From contig NC_088940.1 in the NCBI RefSeq assembly GCF_033473495.1, forward strand, positions 1,984,001-2,048,000: 64,000 nucleotides of DNA. The letters are read 5' to 3'. The notes under the pieces were generated by a model, which saw only the letters and a list, made by a program, of their open reading frames with translations, did no database searches and was not told where the DNA came from. Below are positions 34,387 through 45,793 of the stretch, one piece after another. The translations under genes and the position numbers were made by a program. Origin of the DNA: Cercospora beticola (lineage: Eukaryota > Ascomycota > Dothideomycetes > Mycosphaerellales > Mycosphaerellaceae). Position 1 is the first letter of the stretch. Every line of letters begins with the position of its first letter.

Positions 34387-34873
34387 TCACAATTCAATCT
34401 CAATCTCCCCCGTCGCAGGCCGACTCTGACAAGATCCCTTGCGGCCGATCTCCCTCCGGACCATAAACCTGTCCCTTCACAATCTTCACTTCACAAGAAC
34501 CACACATCGCGCTTCGACACCCATATTTAGGTTTCAGTCCAGCTTGTTCTGCAAGCTGCAGAATTGTGAGATTGTCTTTTGCGTGCCATGTGGTTTGGAC
34601 ATTCGATTTTGTGAAGAGGACCGAAGCTTGTGGTGGGTAGTCTTCGATGTCTGCCATCGTGTCGGAGTTTCCTGCGTTGATGAGATCAGATGATTGAAGT
34701 TTTGGTATGGGAAGGGGAGGAGGAGAGGATGTTGTGGCGAGACTGGTGAGAGTGACGTTGGAGGCGGGTAATGGTTTAGCCAGAGGATCGAAGAAAGTCA
34801 GTCCAAGTCCCATCAAATATTGATGCTTCCCTCCAGACAAGCATGTCTTCCCAGTCTCCTTTGGAATTTGCGG
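34387..34873 (-). pseudogene. Remnant of a 2Fe-2S ferredoxin-domain oxidoreductase
   Basis: The minus-strand frame carries a plant-type ferredoxin domain: LQLAEQAGLKPKYGCRSAMCGSCEVKIVKG supplies three of the four cluster cysteines (GCRSAMCGSC). The frame then reads RPQGIL and shifts into SESACDGGD and a stop at 34400. The +1 frame from about 34420 instead reads QSRPATGEIEIEL and stops at 34387, which is the expected domain end. The ICx segment that would bring the fourth cysteine is missing, so a ~5-base loss near 34425 both shifts the frame and removes a ligand. Upstream the frame is closed at about 34874 with no catalytic domain before it. The ferredoxin unit therefore looks like the leftover of a larger flavin or molybdenum-type reductase. 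Splicing could not restore it. Confidence 0.6.
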
Positions 34874-35358
34874 TCAGTCTTCAAACACATCGTCTCTCCA
34901 TCAACAACGCACGCGCACCCATCATGAGAATGAGCCTTAATGCTCTTTACAGATCGTAGATCATGCGCATATGTATGACCCACACCTCGATGCTTCTGTG
35001 CCAGCCAACGACATCATGTTGTCTTTGAGCACAGCGCAGCTCATCTTCACATTCAGATATTGGGTGGTGTCCACAGAGCGAACACCATCGAAGTCTATCG
35101 AGATAATTTTTGCACCTGGAGCCGAGGTCTAGAAGACCGGGGATTCAGGTCACGGATGTAGCGAGGAACTTCCCCAGTCACATTGGCACAACAACTCCTG
35201 GCAAGTAACTGAATGGGTAACAGAGAGGATCTGTTCTGCACTCGGAGCATACATGTGCGACGACCAAAGACTCAGACAGAGACGTATCGGTACGTAGGGA
35301 ATTATAGTATTGAACAGGCTACATGTGAGATGATGAGTAGTCTAGGAATCGGAGGTGC
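34874..35358. other. Intergenic
   Basis: No gene is supported between the ferredoxin remnant and the hydrolase pseudogene. No remnant of a flavin or NAD domain was recognised. Confidence 0.45.
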
Positions 35359-37118
35359 TCAATCGCAATAGCTCTCCCATGGGCACGGGGCGTCGATTGC
35401 GCGGAATAGCATCTTGTCCTCCTTCGTCCAAGTTGTGCGGTCGATCACCTCAACATTCGGTCCCTTCTTTCCCATGAATGGTCGACGCAGAGGCAGACAA
35501 TGTTTCGAAGTATCCGGAAGCTCTCCTTTCTGGAAGTAACGTCGGACCGTTTTGGCATAGCAGAGGCTCGATTCTGCCCGACCAGTGTGGCCCTCTCCGT
35601 CCGTGATCAGGAGACCAGATCCCTTGAAACGACTTTGCATTGTTTGTGCGGCTGGTAAACCAGTGACACCATCGACGAGGTTGCTACTGAACAGTATGGG
35701 ATTGGCTGTGACGTTTGAGGCAACCGCATGCTTGTCACCAAAACGCCAGCCGAATTGGATGGGCCAGTTGAAGTAGGTCATACCCCGAGAGGCTTGGACA
35801 TCTGCGGTCAATGGTATGACTCTGCGCAGCGGCTCCAACTGCTGTGTTCTGAATTCTTGCGGTGACAAGCGGACGGTCAAATCACCGCCTCGAATCACCT
35901 AGTTCGGGGCTGATATCGCTTAGTTTGGGTGCGACAAGATATGGTGAACGACTTACCAACGTTGTCATTCGACATATCAGCATCGAGCGGGATCCTTGTT
36001 CCTTGAGTGCTGTTCCGGCCTCCGTCGCCTTTTCCGGCCTACGTTGCCGTGTCAGTCAGCACTTTATGCACTTGCGCTCGATCCCTTCTAAGACAGCATG
36101 CTTACAAAACTTTCGTTTGTTCCAAGAGGGGCATTGCCTGTGGGCAATCGACTCAACACCTCGGCAACTGCTGGCCTAGAGGCATAGGGTCAGCATGGGC
36201 TCGTTATCAAGAAATGCGGGTCTTCGTACCACTTGAGCAGTGGGCGACTATTGAGGCGTGCCATCATGGCTCTCACGTTAGAGGCATCGATCGTCTTCCC
36301 AGGGTTGATGGGATCCGGACGTGGACCGTTTTTTTCCAAGTCCAGCACTATGTTCTCCCATCGTCGCTCGGTGTCGCGAGAAGAATTTCCGGCCCACATC
36401 GAGCAATTTTCAGGACCTGCCAGGGCACAATATTCGGAGAACTTATGGACTGGATCGTCGGCGGTCAAAGAACTGACGGTGGGGTTCCCCTTGAACCACG
36501 CCTCAGAGTCTGTTGCTTGTCAGCTAGCCGCATCGATAACAAGGGCGCACCGCTGCACTCACCAACGACCCCGTCCAACAAGAGTCTATTCACTCTGTTT
36601 GGCTGCATGGCGGCGAGGAGCGCTCCTAGCACAGTGCCGTAGGAGGCGCCGAAGAGCGAAACAGGTTCTTCACCTTTGTTCCATTTGAGAGCGACTTTCT
36701 GCAGCGAATCGATAGCCTGCTTTTCTCTCCACTCGCCATGGCGCTCGACAAATTCCACCATATCTCTGACGACCATGGCTGAAGAAGAAAAGTTGGCAAT
36801 CTTGGATCCAGCATTTGGATTCGTCGCGGGATCCCACATGCACTGGCGCATTGGAAGCCGCCGCCGCAGTTCTCATACTTGAGAGCGGGACTTGGTTTGA
36901 TCTGTCGCGCTGTCAGCACTGTGTACCCTCTGTCTCTTCCTCTTGTTCTGAGGTGACTCTCGTGGGGTGCTCACATCTGTCCAGTTGAATTTTGGAGAAA
37001 GTGACCCGAATTCGAATTGCGGCTCTGGGATTAGATCATCCGGAGGTGGAAGAGGTGATGCGTGGATGAGGGTTGCAAGTGTTGCAGCGAGGGAAAGGAT
37101 CTTGCATGTGCTAGCCAT
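35359..37118 (-). pseudogene. TAP-like secreted alpha/beta hydrolase with an internal deletion
   Basis: Relatives are secreted tripeptidyl/proline aminopeptidases. A signal peptide (MASTCKILSLAATLATLIHA) starts at 37118. Exon 1 ends at 36975 and joins 36901 to give IKPSPALKYENCGGGFQC. The family should then show ~150 residues including the oxyanion loop GGPGGSG. Instead the DNA jumps, in another frame, straight to the later SSSAMVVRDMVEFVERHGEW. Splices around 36550, 36230 and 36110 still work (LLLDGVVDSEAWF...). The nucleophile GASYG, the acid in NLVDGVTGL and the base in GEGHTG are all present. The last splice (donor GTAAGT at 35954) does not agree in phase with the final exon VIRGGDLTV. 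With a lost oxyanion block and two frame conflicts, I call it a pseudogene; misassembly is the alternative. Confidence 0.6.
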
Positions 37119-37928
37119 GGCTGAACAATGTGGATTGCGGATGGAGAATGAATGTTGGCGAATGCTGGTGATGTGCGTATGGTGAGTGTATGATTGTTGA
37201 CTTCAAGGATGAGCTGCGAAGATTGACTGTGGTCGGGTGGCAGCGACGCGTTGCTTGTTGCTACGGCGGCAAGAGCAGTACAGCAGTGTCGAGAAGCTGC
37301 AGTGCTCGGAGTGCAGCTACCTGAAGCCGCGTCGACCTGCTGAAGAGCAGCGACGGCTGTGGGTGAGCACTTCATCTTCGTCTGAGCCACTGATTGCACA
37401 TCCTGTGCGCGACATTCTTCAGAGAGCAAGCTGCCATTCGATTCAGCCTTCTTGGGCTGGCGAGCGCCTGAAGCAGAATTGACGACTCAAGGTAGTCGTT
37501 CCTCAGCATTGGACGATCTCAAGCAATCTCAGCTTCACGAGGAAATGATTCTGGACATGCATGTGGTTGATCGACAAACAGGCGAGCGTACGATTCATGA
37601 TATATGAATACATAGCAGGGCTTGAGCCATATTCAAGATCACTACAGCCTGTTCAAGACGGGAAATCAGGTTAGCTTCTCCTTTGATTAACACATCCCGG
37701 AGGACACCGTCCGCCATTTGTGATCATGCAGCGACGATGCCGGGAACACCTACATTGAGGCATTGATTCAAAGCTCATGATTGTGCTATAGTACTGGCAC
37801 AATCCTACCCGAGCGACTTCGCGCAGACAGTGAACCGCCGCAACTTCAAGATTCACAGCACTCGAAAAACTTCACTTGTGCAACGCGCGCCCCGAACTTA
37901 AAGTCCCAGCTCGACCGTTACAGTCACC
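37119..37928. other. Divergent intergenic region
   Basis: Presumed promoters of the hydrolase pseudogene (minus) and the coiled-coil gene (plus). Frames up to 132 codons at 37031-37429 overlap the hydrolase leader on the same strand and lack domain character. Confidence 0.45.
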
Positions 37929-38534
37929 ATGCATCTCCGATCAAATACCTGCACTCAGACAAGCACTGTTACAACAACAATGGCGCCACAACCTAAACGC
38001 AAGGCGAAACACTCCGACGAAGCAGCATACGTTCCTCGCCAACCTCAGAGACGCGCAAAGAAATCAGCCCTCCCGGAAGAAGCAAAGAAACCCAAGAAAG
38101 CCGCAGTTCCTTCTCGTCGCGACCCTCGAGCTCAGCTACTGGAAGCCCAGCAAGCACTCGATGCCGCAATCGACGACCGCAAAGAAGCCCAGCAATGCTA
38201 CAATCAGACGCAGCAACGTCGATGTAACATGGAGCGCGAGAGAGATCTGATGAGAGTATTGAAGGGTTGGGAGTCCGGTGAGTGCATAGCGGCGGAAGAG
38301 AATCTTTGGAAGGCGGAGGAAGAAGTCGCGGAGGCGCAGGAGTGGGTTCGAGAGACACTCGAGGCGGAAGCGAAGTGTGGACCGCGCTTGAATTTGTTGT
38401 GGGAGACGGTGAGGCTTTTGGACGAGGAGGAGGGCGTTGTGAAGGTGAAGCGAGAAGATGATCAGAAAGATCAGAAGATGGCCATGAGGGAGAAGAAGGA
38501 AGTCGAGTTTGACTCGGCAGTGGAGTGTAATTGA
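37929..38534 (+). CDS. Hypothetical basic/coiled-coil nuclear protein
   Basis: I do not recognise the family. 201 residues from the first ATG, or 184 from the second (MAPQPKRKAKHSDE), which I consider the likelier start. The first 65 residues are Lys/Arg-rich with KKPKKAAVPSRRDPR, fitting a nuclear localisation signal. Residues 65-165 are Glu/Gln/Ala-rich with heptad-like spacing (LLEAQQALDAAIDDRKEAQQ and on), predicting a coiled coil. Near the C-terminus VVKVKRED contains a VKRE stretch that fits a SUMO acceptor pattern. A single exon, with no overlap with its neighbours. Confidence 0.6.
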   Translation: MHLRSNTCTQTSTVTTTMAPQPKRKAKHSDEAAYVPRQPQRRAKKSALPEEAKKPKKAAVPSRRDPRAQLLEAQQALDAAIDDRKEAQQCYNQTQQRRCNMERERDLMRVLKGWESGECIAAEENLWKAEEEVAEAQEWVRETLEAEAKCGPRLNLLWETVRLLDEEEGVVKVKREDDQKDQKMAMREKKEVEFDSAVECN

Positions 38535-38858
38535 TGGCAAGGCGCAAAGAATAGCAACTGTCGGCGAGAATCATGGCGGCTGAGAACTCGAAATTGGATG
38601 GCGAACAAGATGTCTGTGAGTCGGCGCTCTCTTTTCGGTCGGAAATACGACCCTTCTTGATCAGACAAGCTGGTTGTTCACACGCTTTAGGGAATTTCTA
38701 ATCACATTCGAGAACTTCCCAGACATGACCAAGACACTTTCCTCAAGTGTGTGAGACTTTGTCTTGGGACGGCCAAGACTGCAGATTGTGTCCAAGATCC
38801 CGCGTCGTGCTTCTTTGTCAGTCTCAGGGCCCATTTGCAGGTTCGTGTTGCTCGAAAG
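38535..38858. other. Intergenic, convergent
   Basis: Region between the coiled-coil gene and the end of the lost GPI tail of the surface-protein gene. No further feature is seen. Confidence 0.45.
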
Positions 38859-39038
38859 CTACATGCAGCCCCATGCAAGCCACGCCAGACCCAGAGATGC
38901 AGCAACCACAATGTTCACCATCATTTCAGGGCCACTTCCTGTGTAAACTGGCCCAGTATAACCTGTACTGCCGTTCCTTGTTCCAGTCCGCCCAAGGCCG
39001 CTCATGATGGCATCTCCCACGCCGCTAGCCGCAGCAGA

Positions 39039-40912
39039 CTAGCCAGGAGTTGAAGCGACACTACCGCCTCTTGCGCTGCCAACGTCACCAGTGGCTCGGA
39101 CATCAGTGCCCTGGCCCGGACGTGGGGTCCGATCGGATACGACGGCGCCAGATGTTGTAGCCGTGGCGGCACTACCGATACTGCCAGCAGCGCCTTCACT
39201 CTCATTGTCTTTTGCCACTGCCGGAGGTATGCTCTCATTGTCACAGCCTCCTCCCGAAGGCCTGCTCTCATCGGCCACAACAAGACTAGACGTCTGAGAT
39301 GCGGCTGTTCGCTCCTTTGTGCCAATTTCCACAGTTGAGGAAGCAGAGATCGACTTTGAGACTGCGACGATAGGATCCGAAGTCTCGTCGAATACACTCG
39401 TGGCCAACGGTTCAGAGTTGGCTGTATTGGCCAGTGTGTCATCTTGGACAGCTGTGGAAGTAGATGTATCTCCAGGACTCACCACCGTCGGGCCTGTAAG
39501 GTTATCATCGCCGGCATTGTCGGCGGGAACTTGACCACCTTGGCTGGAAGTGGGTTTCCCAGGGCTTGACGTTGCTGGTAACGGTACTGTGGCAGGACTC
39601 ACAAAATCCGAACTTGCTTCCTCAGAGATAGTTGACGACTGTTGATCAGGAGTCGTTTGATCTTGCATGGTGGCCACATCCAGCACAGATTCCGGTCCCT
39701 CGCTCTGTGGGAAAATCACCTCAGGAACAGAGTTCGACGCACTCTCCAAAACCGCAACAGTTGGGCTCTGCACTGGCAGAGGCTCATCGCCATTATCAGC
39801 CGAAGGACTAAGAGTTGGTGTCATTGGCGGCTGTGAAGCATCCCCAGTAGCCTGAGGCTGAGGCTGAGTCCTTGAGTCGGTAGTAGATCTGGCCATCATG
39901 ACTGTCACACGTGATGTTTCTGTAAGCTGATTGACAGCAATGTGCACCGTAGGCTCGCCCGGCGTGTCTACCGGGATGCAGTCAGTCATCCAAGGGTAGG
40001 CACTAGTCTGAAAACTCAAGTAGCGTTCAATAGCTTCGGATGGCAAGGGATAGAAGCCTGGGGTTGGTAATGGAGCATCGAGAGGCAGTGTCTGGATATA
40101 AAAGTGGCTCGATGTGAACGTTTGTCCAGTCTGCGTCATCGTTCGCGATGTGTAGGCACCTGGCACATCGTCCCCGATACCAATACCGTACAGGCCAAAA
40201 ACATACACAAAGCCGGATGTGAAAGGCGCCGTATGGGTTGTGATTGGATTTCCCGACGAATAATCTTTCCACGTTATCGAGCCACATGAGCTTGAGGTGT
40301 CGTACCAGACCTGGACGCGGTTCCACGCCAACCACGGGGTAGGATATGGACTGTCAGAGGTTAATCTCTTTCTTGCAAGGTGTCGAAAGGTCAGACGTAC
40401 GCATCGATCTCGGTTGTCGAGCCGGCTTGATACACATGTGTGCCAGCGTATGAATTACCGGAGACCAGTGTGAGAGGTACGCCTAGTCGTCCGAGTTCAC
40501 TCTCGACACTAGACAGGCTATAGTGGTGGCCATCAAAACCTCTGATCCATAACCCGAACCGTGTGTATATCTCTTCCTCTGCCATGTAGCTTGTGCTTAC
40601 GTTGGCCACTTCCTCCTGGTCCCCATAGTCCAATATCGTGCTGTACACAGTAGCCACGGTTTGCACAACGCTAGTGTTGTAATGAAAGTTACCCTTGACA
40701 CCGATGTCTCCCTCGGCATAGCCTGCAAACCAGCAACACGGAGGGGCTGTTGTCGGGTGCGATATTGTGTACTCAGGCCTCAGGCTTGAGGAAGCCGACT
40801 TGATGGTGGAAATATTGCTTGTAGCCGTTCCGCTGGCATCTTTAGTTGCTCTTTCTGCATGCTGTCCATTGACAAGCACCGCTTGTAACGCCCAGAGAGT
40901 AAACATCTGCAT
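39039..40912 (-). CDS. Ser/Thr-rich cell-surface protein, GPI tail cut off by an in-frame stop
   Basis: Function unknown. Exons 40912-40401 and 40350-39039 (intron GTACGT...TGACAG, 50 bases) give 607 residues. A short signal peptide (MQMFTLWALQAVLVNGQHAE) is followed by a structured region of ~300 residues with PPCCWFAGY and a W/Y-rich core (AWNRVQVWYDTSSSCGSITW). A long Ser/Thr/Asp/Pro tail of mucin type comes next. The frame ends in TAG at 39041. Past that stop, the same frame stays open for 59 codons to 38859, ending GPVYTGSGPEMMVNIVVAASLGLAWLAWGCM, a hydrophobic GPI-attachment-like end with small residues before it. The stop thus appears to remove a GPI signal. A weak GTTGGC donor upstream of the TAG could splice around it. 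Confidence 0.7.
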
Positions 40913-41750
40913 CTGATGTTCTGTGAGCCAGATGTGTCAAGATCGTAGGATGACGAGGATATGAAGCGACATGTGGAAGGTGGGTCGAACTCTCCTCTTG
41001 AGCTTCCTCTGATGCTCTGAATGGCCTACTGCGGCTGACTCTGGCAGGGTCAGGTACGCAAAGTGGCTTATTACTCGAGGTTTCAACTTTGTTTGTAGGA
41101 CATGTCCTACATTCGACGCAAGATCCCGGCGTAGATCAGGCTGTTCCGACCTATACGCATGCGTGCAGGTTCACCGGAGACCTTGTTCGTCTGTCAAGCA
41201 CCAGAACTCAGGGGTATGAAGATCGGCTTGCGCCAGAAGGAAGACCTGATCCAATCGTTCAAGATGGGCACGCATGATCGTCTGTTCGGATTCCAGTCAA
41301 TATCTATCCATATCAGCCACCAGGACCAGGTAATGCAATGATAGCCTATCATGCATTCGGCTTGGTGCGCGCCTCCAGTGAACCTACATCAACTTGCCTA
41401 CCATGCGCTGCAACGCACATTTCCTGATCTCAAGTGTCATTAGAGTCCGTCTAAAAGAGCAGCACGCTCGGATTTGGATCGGTGCATACGAGGTACGTGC
41501 CTACATGCTACTCACCGGTCTTCAAATTCTTCTCAGCCTTGCAGACTCAACCCACTTCCGATCTGCAGCGCTTGGCTCCAATGATATGTACCCAAGAACG
41601 CCGTGTGAAACTGTCGAAAGACCGAAATATCCCGCATGCGGAGGTCCAATTATTGTTGGCTTGATGTGTCACCGATCATGCACTTTGCCGCAAGGCTGAG
41701 GCTGAATCTCTTGCGCGTTCATGCCTGCAATTTGAGCTTGCGTACCGTCT
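40913..41750. other. Divergent intergenic region
   Basis: Separates the surface-protein gene from the aspartic-protease-like gene. No gene is supported. An upstream leader exon of the aspartic-protease-like gene may end near 41700-41760. Confidence 0.45.
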
Positions 41751-41805
41751 GTGTCACCTTTAGCAGATACTTGCATCTGTGTTGATCTTGTTGCAATCAT
41801 TTTCG

Positions 41806-43496
41806 ATGGCTGGCAGCATTGTGCCTGCCCCAGTATCATGGGAGCCATCACATTTCTGGGAAGGCAACTGTGGAGCACATTTATCGTTGAAGCAGCCACG
41901 TCCCCACAGTACTTTCGGGTTGTACCTGCCACCGCAGGCCAAGGAGTGTGGAGCCCAGTGCCAGAAGGCTGTAGATCAGCATCACAAGACGGATCTGGAC
42001 ACTGCGGCTATCTGCGAGGCACGCTCCCATTTCAAGGAAGGAATAGCTCCGGCTTCGCCACAAACGAAAGCACAACTTGGCAGAATATAGACATCTACAC
42101 ACTCGATGCTCAGCAAGCCAAATTGGGATACGAAGGTAATGGACTCTTTGGACTAGAAACTGTCGGTCTGTTCACTACCAGTGGCAAGGACACAACCCAA
42201 CTACCAGCCCAAGTCGTTGCGGGCATTGCAGACCCCTTTTGGTGGCTCGGACTGATGGGACTTGGGCGTAAGCCCAGCAACTTTGCGACCTTCAACGATC
42301 CGATTCCAAGGTTGTGGTTTCCAAGCGCACTGGCGAACGAAACGAACCCGCAAATATCCAGCTTATCATGGGCGTATACAGCTGGAGCATCTTACCGAAA
42401 CCGCAGCCCTGGATCTCTGACCTTCGGCGGCTACGATGCAAACCGAATGACCACAAGCATATCCCTCGAGATGGGCCCGGACAATTCCAGACCACTGCTC
42501 GTAGGAATGCAAAAGATCACAGCCGAGAACACACAAGACGGTACTGTCAACTTACTCCCAACTGGTACTCTCCACTTCGTAGACTCCACCCTTCCACACA
42601 TCTGGCTACCCAACGACGCCATCGATGCATTCGTCTCAGCGTTCGGACTATCCTACGACAATACAACAGATCTCTACTTAATCAACGAAACCATGCGTGC
42701 TCGCAATCTTCAATTAAGCCCAGCGATTACCTTCACCTTCGGGAAAAGTGCCAGAGAAGATGGCTCAGAAACAACAAATATCGTATTGCCATATGCAGCT
42801 TTCGATATGAATGCTTCATATCCATTCTATCAGACAGAGACACCATATTTTCCAATTAGGAGAGCTTCGAACGATAGTCAGTACACTATTGGCCGGACAT
42901 TGTTTCAGGAGGCGTATGTGGTTGCGGATTTTGAGCGGAGTAACTTTTCGATTGGGCAGGCGAATTTTGATAATTTGGGGACCAAAGCTATTAGAGCCAT
43001 CGAAAGGCCAGTCGCTGCCGAGAGCAATAGCACAGTGGAAGATCAAGATCAGTCATCGGCACTGAGTGGCGGCGCGATCGGTGGAATCGTAGCCGGCGCC
43101 CTAGTGGGTGCATTACTCATCGCAGCTATCTGCTGGGCTCTCTTGCGTCGTCGAAGGAAGAAGAAGCAATACAAAGCTGTTGATACAGCTACCACCAAAG
43201 GCGATTCTGCTTGGGCTGAGAACGATGCAAAAGTCGACACTTTCAACCATCAACCTATAGCTGAGCCCGAGGAACTGTACGGACAGCGGGACCCAACAGA
43301 ATTACACGCAACGACGAGCAAGTGGGGTGTTTATGGTGTGCAGGAAATGCCTGCTCCGGGCGCTGGGGCATACGATGGAGCGGCAGAGCTCAATACGCCT
43401 CCGATTGGACATGAGAGTGGTCGATTGGCAGAGGTTAATGGCAGTGAGCCTGCAAGATTTGAGATGGGAAGTGATGGTACTCATAGACCAGGATAG
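41806..43496 (+). pseudogene. Aspartic-protease-like membrane protein, N-terminal frameshift
   Basis: A pepsin-fold protein with a C-terminal membrane anchor. Frame 1 (41806 on) reads VPAPVSWEPSHFWEGN, the usual pro/leader start. Frame 2 resumes LWSTFIVEAATSPQYF and continues unbroken to 43496. The gap is explained by loss of about 7 bases at 41874. The first catalytic DTG is replaced by PATAGQ, whereas the second site keeps D in FVDSTLPHIWLP, so the fold is a likely pseudoenzyme, as in other fungal members. Later landmarks are SLTFGGYDANRM and YTIGRTLFQEAYVVADFE. The transmembrane helix GGAIGGIVAGALVGALLIAA is followed by the basic stop RRRRKKKQYK. A cytoplasmic tail of ~100 residues follows. 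Upstream of the ATG the frame codes for SVLILLQSFSMAG, resembling a signal peptide whose own start may lie in an unseen exon. Confidence 0.65.
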
Positions 43497-43818
43497 GGTT
43501 AGGTATAAAAACTACGTTGGTCGGACTGCGTTATGAATGTGTACTGTAGCACTTTCTCTCGTCGTATCGCAAAGCATCTGCTTCAGCCTGGCCTTTGCAT
43601 GATACAACAGGTGATGGACGTGGTGTAACGGCTTGTACGCATAGCATTAGGATCGTGCGTGATGCTTTCATCTGAACCGTTGAGCGAGCGCAAATGAACC
43701 TCAAGCACCTGACTGCTTTGGTCCTTGCTCGATAGCTCAATCTCAAACTGCACACGAATCGGCAGACACATGCCCAAGTCAAGGTCTGCTCTCGAAGTCA
43801 AGCTCCCCGATGAGTGAC
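43497..43818. other. Intergenic, convergent
   Basis: Region between the ends of two convergent genes. No feature beyond possible 3' processing signals was recognised. Confidence 0.4.
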
Positions 43819-44883
43819 CTAGTGTGTGATCAAAACATATTCGCACTGCTCCATCACAATTCCAAGCTCTCCCAGCACCTTCATGCAGGCCGCCTTCTCT
43901 CCGTCGAAGTACTCCGACTCAGCCTGCTTATCCAGGCTCCACCACAACTCGATCCTCACCTCGAAGTTCTTGATGAGGGCTGCGGTCTGCTTGCCAATTC
44001 GACGAAGCCACTCGTAAACCGGGTGTGCAGCCTGGTAGCAGATAGATTGCCACTCGAGCAAGACACGCAAGTTGCCATAGTACATTGCCAGAGTCTCCGT
44101 ACGTACTTGTCTGTTGACTCTGGTCAATGACGGTTGGTGGTTGACTCCGCCATGCACGTTTCCGTTCGTTGATGCTGCATCAATGTCCCATCGGAAGTCT
44201 GCTCCAGTGTGTCTCAGGTCACTGCGTAAAGTCAGCTTTGCTTGTGGGAAAAGTCCGACACTGCTTGTCCAAAGATAATTCGCTTACATCGTCATTCTAC
44301 TGTAATGCCCGAATACGGCGTAGCATTCGCAACGTGCAGGCTGGAAGCACCAGCACTGTCTGCCGTAGCCAGCGAGCTCCAAACAGCCGCTAAGCTTGTA
44401 GATCTCGTTTCTCAGCTCTGCGGGAAGATCGAGAAATCCAGTCGGTTTGGCAGGTATCGAGTTGTCGGTATGGAGGGCGGTTGAGTATGCCAGGGTAGGA
44501 ACAACTTGGATGCCATCACGATCGATCTCGGTCTCGAGTTCTTGGACTCGAGTCGCGTTGCGTTTTTGTTCGGAACAAACATTGTCGAGTTCGAGATACA
44601 GCTCACCGAGCCTGTCGTCAAGCTGCTTGCACATGTGCTCGAATGTGCGGTCGATCTTCCAGTAGACGACCTTCTGTTGAGCTTGTAGTCCCTTGTCGTT
44701 CTTGTAATTGCCGCCAGCAAGATCGCGTCTGCCCATGAGGGTGGCACCCGCGTCGCCGTATGAATCAGTATTCAGGTCGCGAATGTGCTTACGCAGTACA
44801 TTGATGCGGGCTTCGAGGTTCGACAAACGTTGACGCTTAGTGCTTAAGAGGACGACGACGGGATGCGTTGTGTCGGGCGACAT
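43819..44883 (-). CDS. Hypothetical protein with 2EXR/F-box-like block
   Basis: I do not assign a function. Exons 44883-44288 and 44221-43819 (intron GTAAGC...TACGCAG) give 332 residues. The N-terminal ~150 residues form a coiled coil (LSTKRQRLSNLEARINVLRK through LDDRLGELYLELDNVCSEQK). They are followed by FLDLPAELRNEIYKLSGC, the LPxELRNxIY block found in a very large family of fungal F-box-like/2EXR proteins. The second exon supplies PSLTRVNRQVRTETLAMYY, the usual Q-x-L-x-R-V-x-R-Q-x-R-x-E partner block. Members may recruit substrates to SCF ligases, but this is not shown. The ATG at 44883 was chosen; upstream ATGs at 45009 and 45069 are in frame. Confidence 0.7.
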
Positions 44884-45793
44884 GGTCGCGGTGTTGGAAG
44901 GGCGCTTGTGTTCTTCAGGTTTTGTTTGTGAAGGCGCAGGTCTGGAAGTGGTGATGATGGTTAGGAAGAAAGACGAGGTTGCAGATTGGGTCAGGTTTGT
45001 ACGGGCCATGCCAAGATTCACGAGCGTGATGTTGGTGAATTGGGAGCAGGGCCCGCAGTGAATGTCCATTCACTCGTGAATCATGCAGACCATAGATCCC
45101 TAAGCACTCAATCAGTGGATGGCGTATCGTTATATCTGCCACCCCGGATTTTGCAGAGCTGCCATCGTGTATATACTTATCGAAGCATTGTGTATAGCAG
45201 CAGAATTGCTGCTGATCGGACGAGAACGAAGGAAGCCTCACAGAGCTGAAAGAGAGGGCAGACTCTCTGCTATAATGGACTCGATGTTTGCTATGCCCGT
45301 ACCTTGCATAAATTTGTGATTTCATGCAGTTTCGCGATCTTTCTTGCTCCTTTGTTTCGAAACCGGCAGCAATTCATGTTTTCAGTAACGACATTGCAGT
45401 GCATTGATGTTAGAACGCTTGATGCCGACCACTCCATGAAACGTAGCAAGTCGGGTCGTCGTGATGCTCAAGATACGCTCGGGCTGGGTTCGATTTTCTG
45501 CAAGAAGATGTTCTGCTCCGTTTACAGATGCGTTCTTGTCGTGGATGGACCTGCCACAGACAAGTTCACGCCTGCCAACCAACTCGCTACTACCTTGACG
45601 CGTCGACGGACGCGTGATCAGTCATGTCGGTTCACTCGCCATTCACGAACCGGCACGCGACGCGGTCATATCAATTCGCTCGTGGACACGCGCCTCATTC
45701 ATCAGCGAACACCTCCGCGATCACAATCGTTCCGGCTGACGAGTCGACTGCCACCTCCAACTCCATCCTCGCGCTCCCATTCTACACGACAAC
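44884..45793. other. Divergent intergenic region
   Basis: Lies between the 2EXR-like gene and the RBR ligase gene and includes alternative start codons of the former. No other gene is supported. Confidence 0.45.
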
